Origin: an uncultured Lachnospiraceae bacterium
GTDB taxonomy: Bacteria > Bacillota > Clostridia > Lachnospirales > Lachnospiraceae
Direction: 5' to 3'
Assembly (NCBI GenBank): GCA_910584685.1
Contig: CAJUAO010000001.1
Coordinates: 62,001 to 126,000 of the forward strand
DNA length: 64,000 nt
Positions 52,923 to 62,143 of this stretch are shown here, piece by piece. How positions within the stretch are numbered: position 1 is the stretch's first letter; each line of letters begins with the position of its first letter. The notes beneath the pieces were generated by a model. The model had not been told where the DNA came from. It searched no databases and was given only the letters and a program-made list of their open reading frames with translations. A program made the position numbers and the translations under genes.

Positions 52923-53540
52923 ATGCCAAATGGAAAAATTACTGCTAAACAGCAGGAAATATTAGAATATATGAAAAAAGAGATTTTAAGCAAGGGGTAT
53001 CCCCCTTCAGTACGTGAAATTTGCGATGCAGTCAGCCTTAAGTCCACTTCATCTGTTCACGCCCATTTAGAGACGCTTGAGAAAAACGGATATATAAGAC
53101 GTGACCCAACTAAGCCAAGAGCTATAGAAATATTGGATGATGAATTTAATCTTACAAGACGTGAGGTTGTAAACATTCCTATTATAGGAGAGGTTGCAGC
53201 CGGACAGCCGTTGCTTGCCGTAGAAAATATAAAGGATTATTTTACTATTCCTGTGGAATTTATGCCAAAAAATGAATGCTTTATGCTTGTCGTTAAAGGC
53301 GAAAGCATGATAAATATAGGAATTTTAAACGGAGACATGATACTTGTTGAAAGGCGCCAGGATGTGAGAAACGGAGAAATTGTTGTAGCCTTGGTAGATG
53401 ATTCTGCTACTGTTAAGACATTTTACAAGGAGGATGGGTATATAAGACTCCAGCCGGAAAATGACACTATGGAGCCGATTATTGTACAGACTTGTGAGAT
53501 ATTAGGAAAGGTTATAGGATTGTACAGGCAGATGATGTAA
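52923..53540 (+). CDS. lexA: LexA repressor
   Basis: The 205-aa protein has an N-terminal winged helix (YPPSVREICDAVSLKSTSSVHAHL) and a C-terminal self-cleaving peptidase. The Ala-Gly cleavage site is in GEVAAGQPL. The catalytic Ser is in VKGESMINIGI, and the Lys is in ALVDDSATVKTF. It represses SOS genes until RecA-stimulated autocleavage. Start supported by AAAGGTGG. Confidence 0.98.
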   Translation: MPNGKITAKQQEILEYMKKEILSKGYPPSVREICDAVSLKSTSSVHAHLETLEKNGYIRRDPTKPRAIEILDDEFNLTRREVVNIPIIGEVAAGQPLLAVENIKDYFTIPVEFMPKNECFMLVVKGESMINIGILNGDMILVERRQDVRNGEIVVALVDDSATVKTFYKEDGYIRLQPENDTMEPIIVQTCEILGKVIGLYRQMM

Positions 53541-53575
53541 AGCGGAGGATGTGAATCTGCGCTAATGCTATTAAA

Positions 53576-53623
53576 AAGGAAGCTTCTATAAAAACATGTA
53601 TTTTTCTTATAGAAGCTTCCTTA
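53576..53623. terminator. Bidirectional terminator between lexA and rsfS
   Basis: AAGGAAGCTTCTATAA (53576-53591) pairs with TTATAGAAGCTTCCTT (53608-53623), a 16-bp perfect stem between convergent genes. Confidence 0.8.
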
Positions 53624-53665
53624 CTTTACTTGATAAACCCTCCTTTGCGGGGTTGATTTTATATT

Positions 53666-54013
53666 CTATTCTATCGGAAGCTCAACAGCCCTTCCGTCTC
53701 TCCATATTCTCTCCAAATCATAAAACAGCCTGTCCTCCTGATTGAATACATGAATAATAACATCCGTATAATCCATGAGTATCCAGTTGGCAGTATTATA
53801 GCCCTCAGTCTGCTTAGGCTCTATACCCTCCTTTGAAAGCTCGGAAAGAACATTATCACTTAAGGCCTGAACCTGATTTTTATTTGTACCTCCCGCTATA
53901 ATGAAATAATCTGCTATAACTGAAATTTCACTAATATCAATAACCTTAACATTTATTGCTTTTTTATCCTCAAGGGCTGCAACTGCCCTTTTCGTTATTT
54001 CTAAGGCTGTCAC
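53666..54013 (-). CDS. rsfS: Ribosome silencing factor RsfS
   Basis: The 115-aa RsfS/Iojap-family protein shows IADYFIIAGGTNKNQVQALSD, EGYNTANWILMDYTDVIIHVF and a final YDLERIWRDG. It binds ribosomal protein L14 and blocks subunit joining in starvation. It overlaps yqeK by 4 bp. Confidence 0.96.
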   Translation of the reverse strand: MTALEITKRAVAALEDKKAINVKVIDISEISVIADYFIIAGGTNKNQVQALSDNVLSELSKEGIEPKQTEGYNTANWILMDYTDVIIHVFNQEDRLFYDLERIWRDGRAVELPIE

Positions 54014-54627
54014 CTGTTCATTCTCCTTTCCTTCTGCTTCTCCTCCAGCTCATTTCTAAGATAATTATATGCGTCAAGCGTAGTGTTGTCTATAATTCCG
54101 TCAGAGGATAATATATATGAAATAGTATCGTCAAAAATCATAAGCATGGCATAATCTATATCCTGAAAGGCTTCCACCCGGATTTCGTCAAGACGGGGCG
54201 CCTTGTCTCTGCCGGGCTCAATATAGTCTGCTACAAATACGATTTTTTCAAGCATTTTCATATCCGGCTTGCCGGTAGTATGGTATTCTATTGCGCTAAG
54301 TATTTCCTTATCCTTTACGCCATATTCCTTTTTAGCAATATATGCCCCAAGCTTTGCATGAAGAAGATAGGAAAGCTTTTTTTCCGTATCGCTTATGGGA
54401 AGCTTATATTTTTTACATAAGTCAAGCTGCTTATCATCCGAAACATTCTTAGCACAATCATGAAGCAGACCTGCTATACGAGCCTTATAAATGTCGGCGC
54501 CGTATCTCATTGCAAGTGAAGCTGATGTAAATTCTACGCCAAGAGAATGTTCAAAACGGGACTTCTTTAATTCATCCTTCAGTCTGCTCCTTATTTCCAT
54601 TAATTCATTTCTTATGGCCTTATCCAT
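54010..54627 (-). CDS. yqeK: YqeK-type HD-domain hydrolase (diadenosine tetraphosphatase family)
   Basis: The 205-aa HD-domain protein has metal ligands in FEHSLGV (His), GLLHDCAKN (HD) and EYHTTGKPDM (His). Family members hydrolyse Ap4A symmetrically. It is cotranscribed between nadD and rsfS, the standard Firmicute order. Confidence 0.93.
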   Translation of the reverse strand: MDKAIRNELMEIRSRLKDELKKSRFEHSLGVEFTSASLAMRYGADIYKARIAGLLHDCAKNVSDDKQLDLCKKYKLPISDTEKKLSYLLHAKLGAYIAKKEYGVKDKEILSAIEYHTTGKPDMKMLEKIVFVADYIEPGRDKAPRLDEIRVEAFQDIDYAMLMIFDDTISYILSSDGIIDNTTLDAYNYLRNELEEKQKERRMNR

Positions 54628-54689
54628 ATAAAAATCACGCCTTTCTATTATTCCTTCAAATCATATTATGCAGATTTAAACAGTTTATA

Positions 54690-55298
54690 CTAAACATATA
54701 ATCGGTTATATTTTATATATTCTTCCACCTTTAACGGCAGCATATCCCTAACGGAAAAATTATTTTTTATATTATTTCTTATGGCTGTGGATGATATTGG
54801 TATGCCTTCGGTTTTTAAAAGTCTTATATCTGCGCCAAATTTACTTTTCAAATATGAAGCATGCTTAATAACGGCACATTCATCCATATCATTTCTTACG
54901 GCGGCTAAAATTACAGCTTTCTCCATAATAATCTGCGGCATATACCACTTCTCTATATCACGGAGGGAATCTCCGCCCATAATAAAATAAAACTCATCGT
55001 CCGGATATTCATTTTTTAACAAGGTAAGGGTTTCCGCCGTATATACATATCCGTCTCTCTTAAGCTCATAATCGGAAAATTCAAGCTTGTCACGGTAATC
55101 ACATATAGCCAGCTTTATCATATCAATACGCCTGTTTATATTAAGAATATCTGAAGCTGCTTTATGTGGAGGAGCAGGTGATACCATTATCCACACCACA
55201 TCTAAATTATACTGCTCATATGCGCTTAATGCAAGCGTCAAATGTCCCCTATGAATAGGGTTAAATGTGCCCCCTAAAATACCTATCCTATTCTTCAT
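54690..55298 (-). CDS. nadD: Nicotinate-nucleotide adenylyltransferase
   Basis: 202 aa from ATG 55298. The family start GILGGTFNPIHRGHL comes three residues after it, so the longer reading to 55382 is rejected. The nucleotidyltransferase motif GGTFNPIHxGH and the C-terminal PISSTAIRNNI are present. It makes NaAD in NAD synthesis. The start codon lies inside the end of yhbY (11-bp overlap), which probably compensates for a weak RBS by translational coupling. Confidence 0.95.
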   Translation of the reverse strand: MKNRIGILGGTFNPIHRGHLTLALSAYEQYNLDVVWIMVSPAPPHKAASDILNINRRIDMIKLAICDYRDKLEFSDYELKRDGYVYTAETLTLLKNEYPDDEFYFIMGGDSLRDIEKWYMPQIIMEKAVILAAVRNDMDECAVIKHASYLKSKFGADIRLLKTEGIPISSTAIRNNIKNNFSVRDMLPLKVEEYIKYNRLYV

Positions 55299-55572
55299 AT
55301 TTTGAATTCTCTTTTGCCTGCTTAAATAATACAATTTTTCTTCCGATAACGGTAATAACCTCCGACTGCGTCCTGTCTCCAAGCACTGCAGCCACAGAGC
55401 TTACATCGTCAAGGCAGTTTTTTAAAACATTTATCTTTATAAGCTCTCTTGCATCTAAGGCTTCCCTTATGGATTCCGTTATCTCCGGCGTAACACCGGA
55501 CTTTCCCACATGAATAATACAGTCCATGGTCATAGCCTGGCCTCTGAGATACGCGCGTCTTTTGCTGTTCAA
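55288..55572 (-). CDS. yhbY: YhbY/CRM-domain RNA-binding protein
   Basis: The 94-aa protein shows RAYLRGQAMTMDCIIHVGKSG at the start and the late KIVLFKQAKENSK. The family associates with pre-ribosomal 30S or 50S particles. It overlaps nadD. RBS GGAGG. Confidence 0.93.
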   Translation of the reverse strand: MNSKRRAYLRGQAMTMDCIIHVGKSGVTPEITESIREALDARELIKINVLKNCLDDVSSVAAVLGDRTQSEVITVIGRKIVLFKQAKENSKYEE

Positions 55573-55683
55573 AATAATTCACCCTCCTCCTGATAAAATA
55601 TAAAATTTTCAATATAGTAAAAATTATAGTAATAAAAAACTTCGTAAACAATATCACATTTTTCGATTTTAGACGACACTTTT

Positions 55684-56976
55684 TTATTTATAGTAATCAA
55701 ATTCATGCCCATATATTCTCACAGTGTCTCCGTCTTTTATGCCTAATGCCTCAAGCTCATCCAGTATACCGTTATCCTTCATAAATTTCTGAAAAAACAT
55801 AAATCCCTTTTCAGCCTCAAGGTTAGTATAACCCAGCATTTTTTCTATGCGTGGACCTTCTATATAAAATAGGCCCTCTGTATCCTCATCCTTTGTCACT
55901 GTGTACGGCTCCTCCGGATTGTCTAAATATTCGTCAGGGAAATATTCTCTTTCAAAAACCACAGGCTTGTCATCCATGGTTTTTAAAATATCATTTACAG
56001 CATACAAAAGCTCTCTTACTCCACTGCCGCTTACGGCGGATATAGGAAAAACCTTAATGCCCTTTGGCTCAAACTCATTGCGTATATCATTTAAAAATGA
56101 TTCTTTTTCATCATATACGGCATCCATTTTATTGGCTGCAATTATCTGGGGCTTATTTAAAAGCTCTGTGTTATAAGCCTCAAGCTCAGCATTTATAGTA
56201 TTAATATCCTCTATTGGATTTCTTCCCTCCACGCCTGCGGCGTCTACCATATGAATAATGAGCTTTGTTCTCTCTATATGCTTTAAAAACTCATGTCCAA
56301 GTCCAACGCCCTCACTTGCTCCCTCTATAAGCCCCGGAATATCTGCAATTACAAAGCCGTTATGGTCATCTAAATCTACCACCCCAAGATTTGGATTTAG
56401 GGTAGTGAAGTGATAATTAGCTATCTTTGGTTTAGCATTAGTCACTCTTGAAAGGAAGGTGGACTTGCCTACATTAGGAAATCCAACAAGACCTACATCG
56501 GCTATAACCTTAAGCTCAAGAATAATCCAAAGCTCCTTTGACGGTTTTCCCGGCTGGGCATACTTTGGAACCTGCATGGTTGCCGTGGCATAATGGGAAT
56601 TTCCCTTGCCGCCCCTGCCGCCCTTTAATATGACCTCACGGACATTGCCTCCTGACATATCTGCTATAATTTTTCCGCTTTCGGCTTCCTTTATAACAGT
56701 ACCCTCAGGAACCTTTATAATTAAATCCTCGCCGTCTTTTCCATGGCATTTCTGCTTTCCCCCTTCTTCTCCGTTACCTGCCACATATTTTCTCATATGT
56801 CTAAAGTCAGTAAGGGTATTTAATCCTTTATCCACCTCAAATATAATATCGCCGCCACGGCCTCCGTCGCCACCGTCAGGTCCGCCGGCTGCCACAAAAA
56901 GCTCCCTTCTGAAGCTGACATGTCCGTCGCCGCCTTTTCCTGACTTTATAAATACCTTTGCACTATCTGCAAACAT
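55684..56976 (-). CDS. obg: Obg family ribosome-assembly GTPase
   Basis: The 430-aa protein has an N-terminal glycine-rich Obg fold (FIKSGKGGDGHVSFRRE, GGPDGGDGGRGGDI) and a central GTPase with G1 GFPNVGKST, G3 DIPGLIEGASEG and G4 NKMD. A C-terminal OCT domain follows, with GLFYIEGPRIEKMLGYTN. It takes part in 50S maturation and the stringent/sporulation response. It is the gene after rpmA, as is usual, but a terminator lies between them. Confidence 0.98.
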   Translation of the reverse strand: MFADSAKVFIKSGKGGDGHVSFRRELFVAAGGPDGGDGGRGGDIIFEVDKGLNTLTDFRHMRKYVAGNGEEGGKQKCHGKDGEDLIIKVPEGTVIKEAESGKIIADMSGGNVREVILKGGRGGKGNSHYATATMQVPKYAQPGKPSKELWIILELKVIADVGLVGFPNVGKSTFLSRVTNAKPKIANYHFTTLNPNLGVVDLDDHNGFVIADIPGLIEGASEGVGLGHEFLKHIERTKLIIHMVDAAGVEGRNPIEDINTINAELEAYNTELLNKPQIIAANKMDAVYDEKESFLNDIRNEFEPKGIKVFPISAVSGSGVRELLYAVNDILKTMDDKPVVFEREYFPDEYLDNPEEPYTVTKDEDTEGLFYIEGPRIEKMLGYTNLEAEKGFMFFQKFMKDNGILDELEALGIKDGDTVRIYGHEFDYYK

Positions 56977-56994
56977 AGCACACCAAACCTTTCA

Positions 56995-57029
56995 CAAAAA
57001 AGGCTCCAACCTGTAAAAGATTGAAGCCT
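56995..57029 (-). terminator. Terminator between rpmA and obg
   Basis: Read on the minus strand: AGGCTTCAA, an 11-base loop, TTGGAGCCT (9 bp, one G-T) and a T-run. It may be partial, since obg starts 19 bp later with no clear promoter of its own visible. Confidence 0.75.
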
Positions 57030-57053
57030 GTAATTTTAATTAATAATGTATAC

Positions 57054-57338
57054 TTATTCACCTACCGGGTAGATAGAAACCTGCTTCTTGTCTCTGCCCT
57101 TTCTCTCAAATCTTACAACACCGTCAACTAATGCATATAATGTATCATCTCCGCCGATACCTACATTTGTTCCCGGATGAATCTTTGTGCCGCGCTGTCT
57201 GTAAAGAATGTTACCTGCCTTAACAAACTGTCCGTCAGCTCTCTTGGCGCCAAGTCTCTTTGATTCTGAGTCTCTGCCGTTCTTTGTAGAACCAACACCC
57301 TTTTTATGAGCGAATAACTGAAGGTTCATATTTAACAT
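57054..57338 (-). CDS. rpmA: 50S ribosomal protein L27
   Basis: The 94-aa protein has the Firmicute N-terminal extension MLNMNLQLFA, with the mature HKKGVGSTKNGRDSESKRLG after it. Prp is known to cleave this extension after the F-A. The gene for Prp is next door. L27 reaches the peptidyl-transferase centre. RBS AAGGAGG. Confidence 0.98.
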   Translation of the reverse strand: MLNMNLQLFAHKKGVGSTKNGRDSESKRLGAKRADGQFVKAGNILYRQRGTKIHPGTNVGIGGDDTLYALVDGVVRFERKGRDKKQVSIYPVGE

Positions 57339-57342
57339 AAGG

Positions 57343-57678
57343 TTACACCTCCTTGAATAATATCTTTAAATAATCATTGCCGCCATATTCCTCGCAAATA
57401 CCCTTTAGACCAAGAATAAGGGAATTAATAAGCAGCTGTCCCTTTTCACTTACATCACTGCCTGAAAAAGAAAAGGTAAGTAATCCGGTTTTCTCCTCTA
57501 CATCTGCCGACGCTTTGTCATCTGTGAAAGCTTCTATAGAATTTACCGTATTTATGGCTAAAGCTGAAACGCTTGCGCACACTATATCGCTTCCATACTC
57601 GGCATAATCGGCATGTCCCGTAAGGGAAAAACCTCTCCAAATGCCCCTGGCATCCTTAAAAAAAGTTGCAGTAATCAT
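57343..57678 (-). CDS. prp: Ribosomal-processing cysteine protease Prp
   Basis: The 111-aa protein has catalytic His22 (SLTGHADYAEYG) and Cys34 (DIVCASVSAL) in the same positions as characterised Prp. It removes the N-terminal extension of L27, which matches the extended L27 encoded 4 bp downstream. It sits between rplU and rpmA, the usual place. Confidence 0.96.
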   Translation of the reverse strand: MITATFFKDARGIWRGFSLTGHADYAEYGSDIVCASVSALAINTVNSIEAFTDDKASADVEEKTGLLTFSFSGSDVSEKGQLLINSLILGLKGICEEYGGNDYLKILFKEV

Positions 57679-57681
57679 ATA

Positions 57682-57990
57682 TTAGGCGTTAATCTTTGTA
57701 ATCTTAACTGCCGTATACTGCTGTCTATGACCGTTTTTCTTGTGATATCCGGTTTTTCTCTTGTACTTGTAAACGATAATCTTTTTACCCTTTACAGTGT
57801 CAATAACGTCTGCCTCAACTGTGGCTCCTGCAACCGTTGGAGTACCAACCTTTACATCGTCGCCGCTCACAAGAAGAACCTTATCAAAGGTATAAGTCTC
57901 ACCGGCCTGAACGTCAAGCTTTTCAACCTTAACAATATCGCCCTCTGAAACCTTATACTGCTTTCCACCTGTTGCTATAACTGCGTACAT
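57682..57990 (-). CDS. rplU: 50S ribosomal protein L21
   Basis: The 102-aa L21 starts YAVIATGGKQYKVSEGDIV and ends with the basic KRKTGYHKKNGHRQQYTAVKI. RBS AAGGAGGTG. It is the first gene of rplU-prp-rpmA and is preceded by a structured leader. Confidence 0.98.
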   Translation of the reverse strand: MYAVIATGGKQYKVSEGDIVKVEKLDVQAGETYTFDKVLLVSGDDVKVGTPTVAGATVEADVIDTVKGKKIIVYKYKRKTGYHKKNGHRQQYTAVKITKINA

Positions 57991-58017
57991 CTTAAGTACA
58001 CCTCCTTATATATTCAA

Positions 58018-58115
58018 TAAATTGAACAATACTCGCCAGCTTTGGTGTTATCATAATATATGCAAAACGCTGCATTAGATAATGCTTATAACCTCGCTGT
58101 GCGGCACACTAAAAC
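58018..58115 (-). ncRNA. Ribosomal protein L21 leader (autoregulatory mRNA element)
   Basis: On the minus strand the leader contains TGCCGCACAGCGAGGTTATA, then a TGCAGCG...TTTGCA stem region and ACACCAAAGCTGGCGAGTAT. These are the recognisable parts of the Firmicute L21 leader, to which L21 is thought to bind. It ends about 30 bases before the rplU start. Confidence 0.75.
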
Positions 58116-58154
58116 AGTTTAATATATTTAGAATATTTTGTCAACAGAAAAATC

Positions 58155-58200
58155 AAAAAAGATACAGGAAAAAGATACAGGATTTAACCTGTATCTTTTT
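58155..58200 (-). terminator. Terminator downstream of the DUF4854-like lipoprotein gene
   Basis: AAAAAGATACAGG (58169-58181), loop of six and CCTGTATCTTTTT (58188-58200) form a 13-bp perfect stem. The left arm is duplicated (58155-58168), so two alternative stems with a T-rich 3' side exist on the minus strand. Confidence 0.7.
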
Positions 58201-58236
58201 AATAAGCTTTCTAAAAATATCACAAAGTAAATTTTA

Positions 58237-58731
58237 TTAGTCTGCCTTAAATTCCTTCTCCCAAATAAGAGTATCGTCATAATCATAGTATCTGATTACT
58301 ACTGAAGGGTCCTCTACATCTATATACTTTGTAAGCTGAGAACAAAGAGATTTGAACTGTGATTCGTTATTCTTCATTGCGCCGTCAAAATACTCCTTAG
58401 CGTCATCAAGTGTAAAATCATCATCAATTAACTTCTCATCAGTATATTTGTAAGTATATACAAGCTTATCTCCCTCGCCGGTTATTTCCATAGACATACC
58501 CTGACCTTCATACTGAGCCATCTGCTTCTTAATCTCGGCCTGGAATGTAGGGTCGTTTACATAGTCCTTAATGCTTGCATACTGCTTGCTGCTTGACTGC
58601 TTTTTAGTTGTCTGCTGTGTTGCCGGCTTTTTGCCTGTATCTTTGTCATCATCGCTTCCACATGCACCTAATGAAAATACTAAGCCAATCATTGATACAC
58701 AAATTAATAATTTTGCTAATTTCTTTTTCAT
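58237..58731 (-). CDS. Lipoprotein, DUF4854-like
   Basis: About 164 aa from ATG 58731 with GGAGG eight bases upstream; five extra residues from 58746 are rejected. A lipoprotein signal peptide ends in the lipobox LGAC (Cys near residue 24), followed by a Thr/Gln/Lys/Ser linker. The globular part has DYVNDPTFQAEIKKQM and a DDDFTLDDAKEYFDGAM stretch, similar to DUF4854 lipoproteins of Clostridia. The function is unknown. It is a single-gene unit. Confidence 0.75.
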   Translation of the reverse strand: MKKKLAKLLICVSMIGLVFSLGACGSDDDKDTGKKPATQQTTKKQSSSKQYASIKDYVNDPTFQAEIKKQMAQYEGQGMSMEITGEGDKLVYTYKYTDEKLIDDDFTLDDAKEYFDGAMKNNESQFKSLCSQLTKYIDVEDPSVVIRYYDYDDTLIWEKEFKAD

Positions 58732-58836
58732 ACAATTATCCTCCAAATATATTTATGTTTACAATTATGTAACAAAATATATTTTACTACTTGCAATTTC
58801 CATTGTCAATATAATTCTGTCACAACATATATTTTA

Positions 58837-60819
58837 TTATTCCGCTACAACATACACATTATTTCCTAAATCATAGCCGTCTGTTATTGTATTATCCTTA
58901 CACCAGACAACGCTTAAAGCTGAAAGCTCCTTAAGGGGAGCAAGGCTTGATATATAGTTGTCGCTTACGTCAATCACCTCAAGATAAGGCAGATACTGAA
59001 CAAAGTCAAGATTTATAATGCCGTCGCCTGCTATATATAGTTCAGCTAAATAAGGAAATTTCTGAAGGAAAAAGCCTAACCCTTCATTTATATCAACCTT
59101 TGTCCCGTTCAGGACATCTATATTGCCGTATTCATTTTGTCCGTACTCCATAACAACAATATTATTCATACTTAAAACCTCAAGATTTTCATTGCCCTGT
59201 ATATTTGAAAAATCAATACATACGCTGCAATCATCCATATACAGCTCATATAATGTAGGAATATCAAATATCTCGCCTATATCTCCAACTACTTTCGTAT
59301 TGCTTATATCTAAGCATTCAAGAGACGGCAGGTTTGTAAGCGGAGTCAGATTTGTTAAAAGGGAAGACGAATCATTTATCCTTATATAATATAAATCCGT
59401 AAGGTGGGACAAATCTGGCAGCGTAGAAAGACTGCACCTTTTAAGGTAAAGCTCTGAAACATTATTAAGGGTGCTTAAAATCTCTAAATCATACACTCTC
59501 TCCAGCGTAAGCGTTTCAAGTCTTACATTTTTGGATAAATCAGGCATAGCGGCGTCGCTGCCTGCGCATAAGCTTAATTCCGTAAGGTTCGTAAACTCAC
59601 CTATAACAGAATAATCCTTCACATTATAATTTTCATTCAGACACAGTTTTGTAAGAGAGTTTTTATATTTTGCAAGGGGAGCTATATCTATTATCTTGCT
59701 TTGCTTTAATGAAAATTCCTTAATATTGTTAAGCTTATCCAAGAAGCTTAAATTCTTAATTGAGTCTGACGTTACATCAAAAACCTCAAGGGAGGAAAGA
59801 TATGTAACCGGCGTAAAATCAGTTACGTTTTTTGCATTATCAAAGCATAGATACTTAAGCTTTGAAGCCTGCTTTAAGTCAGATATATCAGAAAGATATG
59901 AGGATTTTATATAAAGCTGCGTAAGGTTTTTGAAAGAATCAATGCCCTCAAGACTCCTGACATAAAAATTCTCATATGAGCCCAAAGATACAATATTATC
60001 AGGATTTGATATAATAATTGCCAAATCCTTTATAGTGTTATCGCTGAATACTCCCTTAAGATTTTTAAGGTTTTTAATGTCTGCTAACTTAAGCGTCGTA
60101 TCCACGTCAATATACTGAAGGCCTCTAAAGCAGCTTAAATCCTTTGTTGAATATGACGAATCAAAAAGATAAAAGCTGCGCATGGTTCCGTCGGCAAGAC
60201 CGCATTTAAGTTCTTTGTCATCCCTGTTAATTCTTATGGAAACAATAGTGTTTATTTCCTCCTCCGTTACCTTATTATAATCCTTATTAAAAATATTCTC
60301 TAATAAATTACGATATAATTCTGATTCAGGATATGAAAATTTATCACTGTCCTTTTCCGGATTATTATTCTGACTACCGTTTACACTATTGTTTCCCTGT
60401 GTAAATCCGTATGTGGGAAATGTAATGTTTTCATAGGAATAATCATATTTATTGTCATAATCGAAAAAATTCAGTAAGGAGAATATTAAGGTGCCCCAAA
60501 AAATCAATATAACTGCCCATATTATTATTCCCTTCATGGATTTATTGCTTATAGGCTCCATACCCTTGGCTTTTTTTCCGGAGGACATTGACGTCATATG
60601 GTCATTGTTATAATTAAACATGCTGGAAGGAGCAGTATTATTTTGCTGGCTATTATATATATTGCCTTCAGCATTGTTTGCTGCCGTATTGCTTACTGTG
60701 ATATTGCTGCCTGCTGCATCAGGCATAATGCTGTAGCCGCAGCTTGGACACATAAGCTTTCCGTACATTGGCTGTAATTTTTCCCCGCACACGGGACATT
60801 TCTTTTTATTTTTTTTCAT
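58837..60819 (-). CDS. Zinc-ribbon, membrane-anchored leucine-rich-repeat protein
   Basis: The protein has 660 aa. A zinc ribbon at the N-terminus (CPVCGEKL...CPSCGYSI) is followed by an Asn/Ser-rich linker and a transmembrane segment (about residues 89-110). From about 180 to the end it is a solenoid of roughly 22-residue leucine-rich repeats of the internalin type (NLTQLYIKSSYLSDISDL, SLEVFDVTSDSIKNLSFLD). By topology the zinc ribbon is inside and the repeats outside. Binding of a protein or surface is likely but the partner is unknown. Confidence 0.8.
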   Translation of the reverse strand: MKKNKKKCPVCGEKLQPMYGKLMCPSCGYSIMPDAAGSNITVSNTAANNAEGNIYNSQQNNTAPSSMFNYNNDHMTSMSSGKKAKGMEPISNKSMKGIIIWAVILIFWGTLIFSLLNFFDYDNKYDYSYENITFPTYGFTQGNNSVNGSQNNNPEKDSDKFSYPESELYRNLLENIFNKDYNKVTEEEINTIVSIRINRDDKELKCGLADGTMRSFYLFDSSYSTKDLSCFRGLQYIDVDTTLKLADIKNLKNLKGVFSDNTIKDLAIIISNPDNIVSLGSYENFYVRSLEGIDSFKNLTQLYIKSSYLSDISDLKQASKLKYLCFDNAKNVTDFTPVTYLSSLEVFDVTSDSIKNLSFLDKLNNIKEFSLKQSKIIDIAPLAKYKNSLTKLCLNENYNVKDYSVIGEFTNLTELSLCAGSDAAMPDLSKNVRLETLTLERVYDLEILSTLNNVSELYLKRCSLSTLPDLSHLTDLYYIRINDSSSLLTNLTPLTNLPSLECLDISNTKVVGDIGEIFDIPTLYELYMDDCSVCIDFSNIQGNENLEVLSMNNIVVMEYGQNEYGNIDVLNGTKVDINEGLGFFLQKFPYLAELYIAGDGIINLDFVQYLPYLEVIDVSDNYISSLAPLKELSALSVVWCKDNTITDGYDLGNNVYVVAE

Positions 60820-60855
60820 AATTCACACCTCTCGCCTTATGCTTACGAATAAAAT

Positions 60856-62076
60856 CTAAACCATTTTCCATCCAAATAAAGTCTTTTTAAAATGACGTTT
60901 GTTTTCTATAACTCTCGGATGATTTGGAAACCGGTCAAAATATTTCATTCCACGGGAAATATCCTGAGGTACCCCCAGACCGTAACAGTATATTTCGCCA
61001 AGACCTATTGCATTCAGGGCGTCGGCAGTATACTTTGAAAAGATTTCCCTTGCCTTCTCATAATTTACAGGCGTTCCAAGACCTTTAAGATAGCATGTGC
61101 CAAGCATATCTGAGCCCCAGTCATTTTCATTGTAAATCTCAGACAAAAGCCTGAATACCCTGTTATAGTCAGTCTGTACCCCCTCGCCGCCGTAAAAAAG
61201 AATTTCGCTTATACGGTTTTTTGCTCTTATAGACTCAGGGTCATACTTAAGCTCACTTTCAAAATATTCAAGAGCCTTAGGGAGATTAACTCCCATTTTT
61301 CCGTTATATGTATACATCATTCCAAGATAATAGTTTACATATTTATCGCCGTGTAAAAGCGCGCGCTCGTACATTTCCACAGCCTCCATGGGATTTTCCT
61401 TTTCTATTTCCTGTCCAACCTGACGTTCAAAAGCGCCTATTTTCATATCTGCGCCTATATGCCTTAATTCAGACGCCCTTTTTTCATTGACTGGTATACC
61501 GTAATCTCCTGACGTAATAATATTTATAAGATTCTGAATCCCAAGCCCTAACCCGTTGGCTATACACTTTTCGTATAATTCAACAGCCTTGTACATCCAG
61601 CCCTGAACCATGCTTAAATTCACCTCTGCATCTGGTATATTAAGCATTTTTATACAGTCGCCGTAATAGTAGGCGTTTGCAATCATATACTGGCAGAAAA
61701 CCTCTCCGGAATATGCCATTTCCTCAACCTTATCCCATATTTCACGGAGGGAGGTAAATGGAGGATATATGAACGTACCGTTTTTAGGCTCAAAGCCTCC
61801 CACTCTCATTGCTCCAAACATTGCTACCGGACTTCCGTATTCCAAACCCTTATTAAGCCATTCAAATCCAAGCTCATCATCCTCAGGAAAGCCAAATATA
61901 GGATTTACAAAGGACGGACCAAAATAACAGCGGGCAAGAAAAAAGCATGCGTCGCCATCCTCCTCATTTGCTGCCTCCGTAAGAAGCCGCAGCGCCTTTT
62001 CCCCGTTTCCTGACCAGGGATTAATCCAAATATTGTTTATTGCAAAATCAACTCTGTCATCAAAAATTCTACCCAT
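60856..62076 (-). CDS. Sel1-repeat/TPR-like protein
   Basis: The 406-aa cytoplasmic protein is built of Sel1-type repeats. ACFFLARCYFGP, GDKYVNYYLGMMYTYNGKMGV, LGTCYLKGLGTPVNYEKAREI and GLGEIYCYGLGVPQDISRGMKYF show the spaced A-x3-LG-x2-Y-x3-G pattern. Such proteins act as scaffolds. It is encoded between the LRR protein and RNase G on the same strand, but has no clear link to either. Confidence 0.8.
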   Translation of the reverse strand: MGRIFDDRVDFAINNIWINPWSGNGEKALRLLTEAANEEDGDACFFLARCYFGPSFVNPIFGFPEDDELGFEWLNKGLEYGSPVAMFGAMRVGGFEPKNGTFIYPPFTSLREIWDKVEEMAYSGEVFCQYMIANAYYYGDCIKMLNIPDAEVNLSMVQGWMYKAVELYEKCIANGLGLGIQNLINIITSGDYGIPVNEKRASELRHIGADMKIGAFERQVGQEIEKENPMEAVEMYERALLHGDKYVNYYLGMMYTYNGKMGVNLPKALEYFESELKYDPESIRAKNRISEILFYGGEGVQTDYNRVFRLLSEIYNENDWGSDMLGTCYLKGLGTPVNYEKAREIFSKYTADALNAIGLGEIYCYGLGVPQDISRGMKYFDRFPNHPRVIENKRHFKKTLFGWKMV

Positions 62077-62143
62077 TTTTATACCTCCGTATCAGTATGC
62101 ATTTTATCCTTTATATGATATTTCTCTTTAAGCATTAATTCTT

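Noticed and set aside
55573..55683. A separate small gene between yhbY and obg
   Set aside because: Only a short frame lacking a ribosome-binding site is present. The interval is AT-rich and shares just the 3'-end motif reported above.
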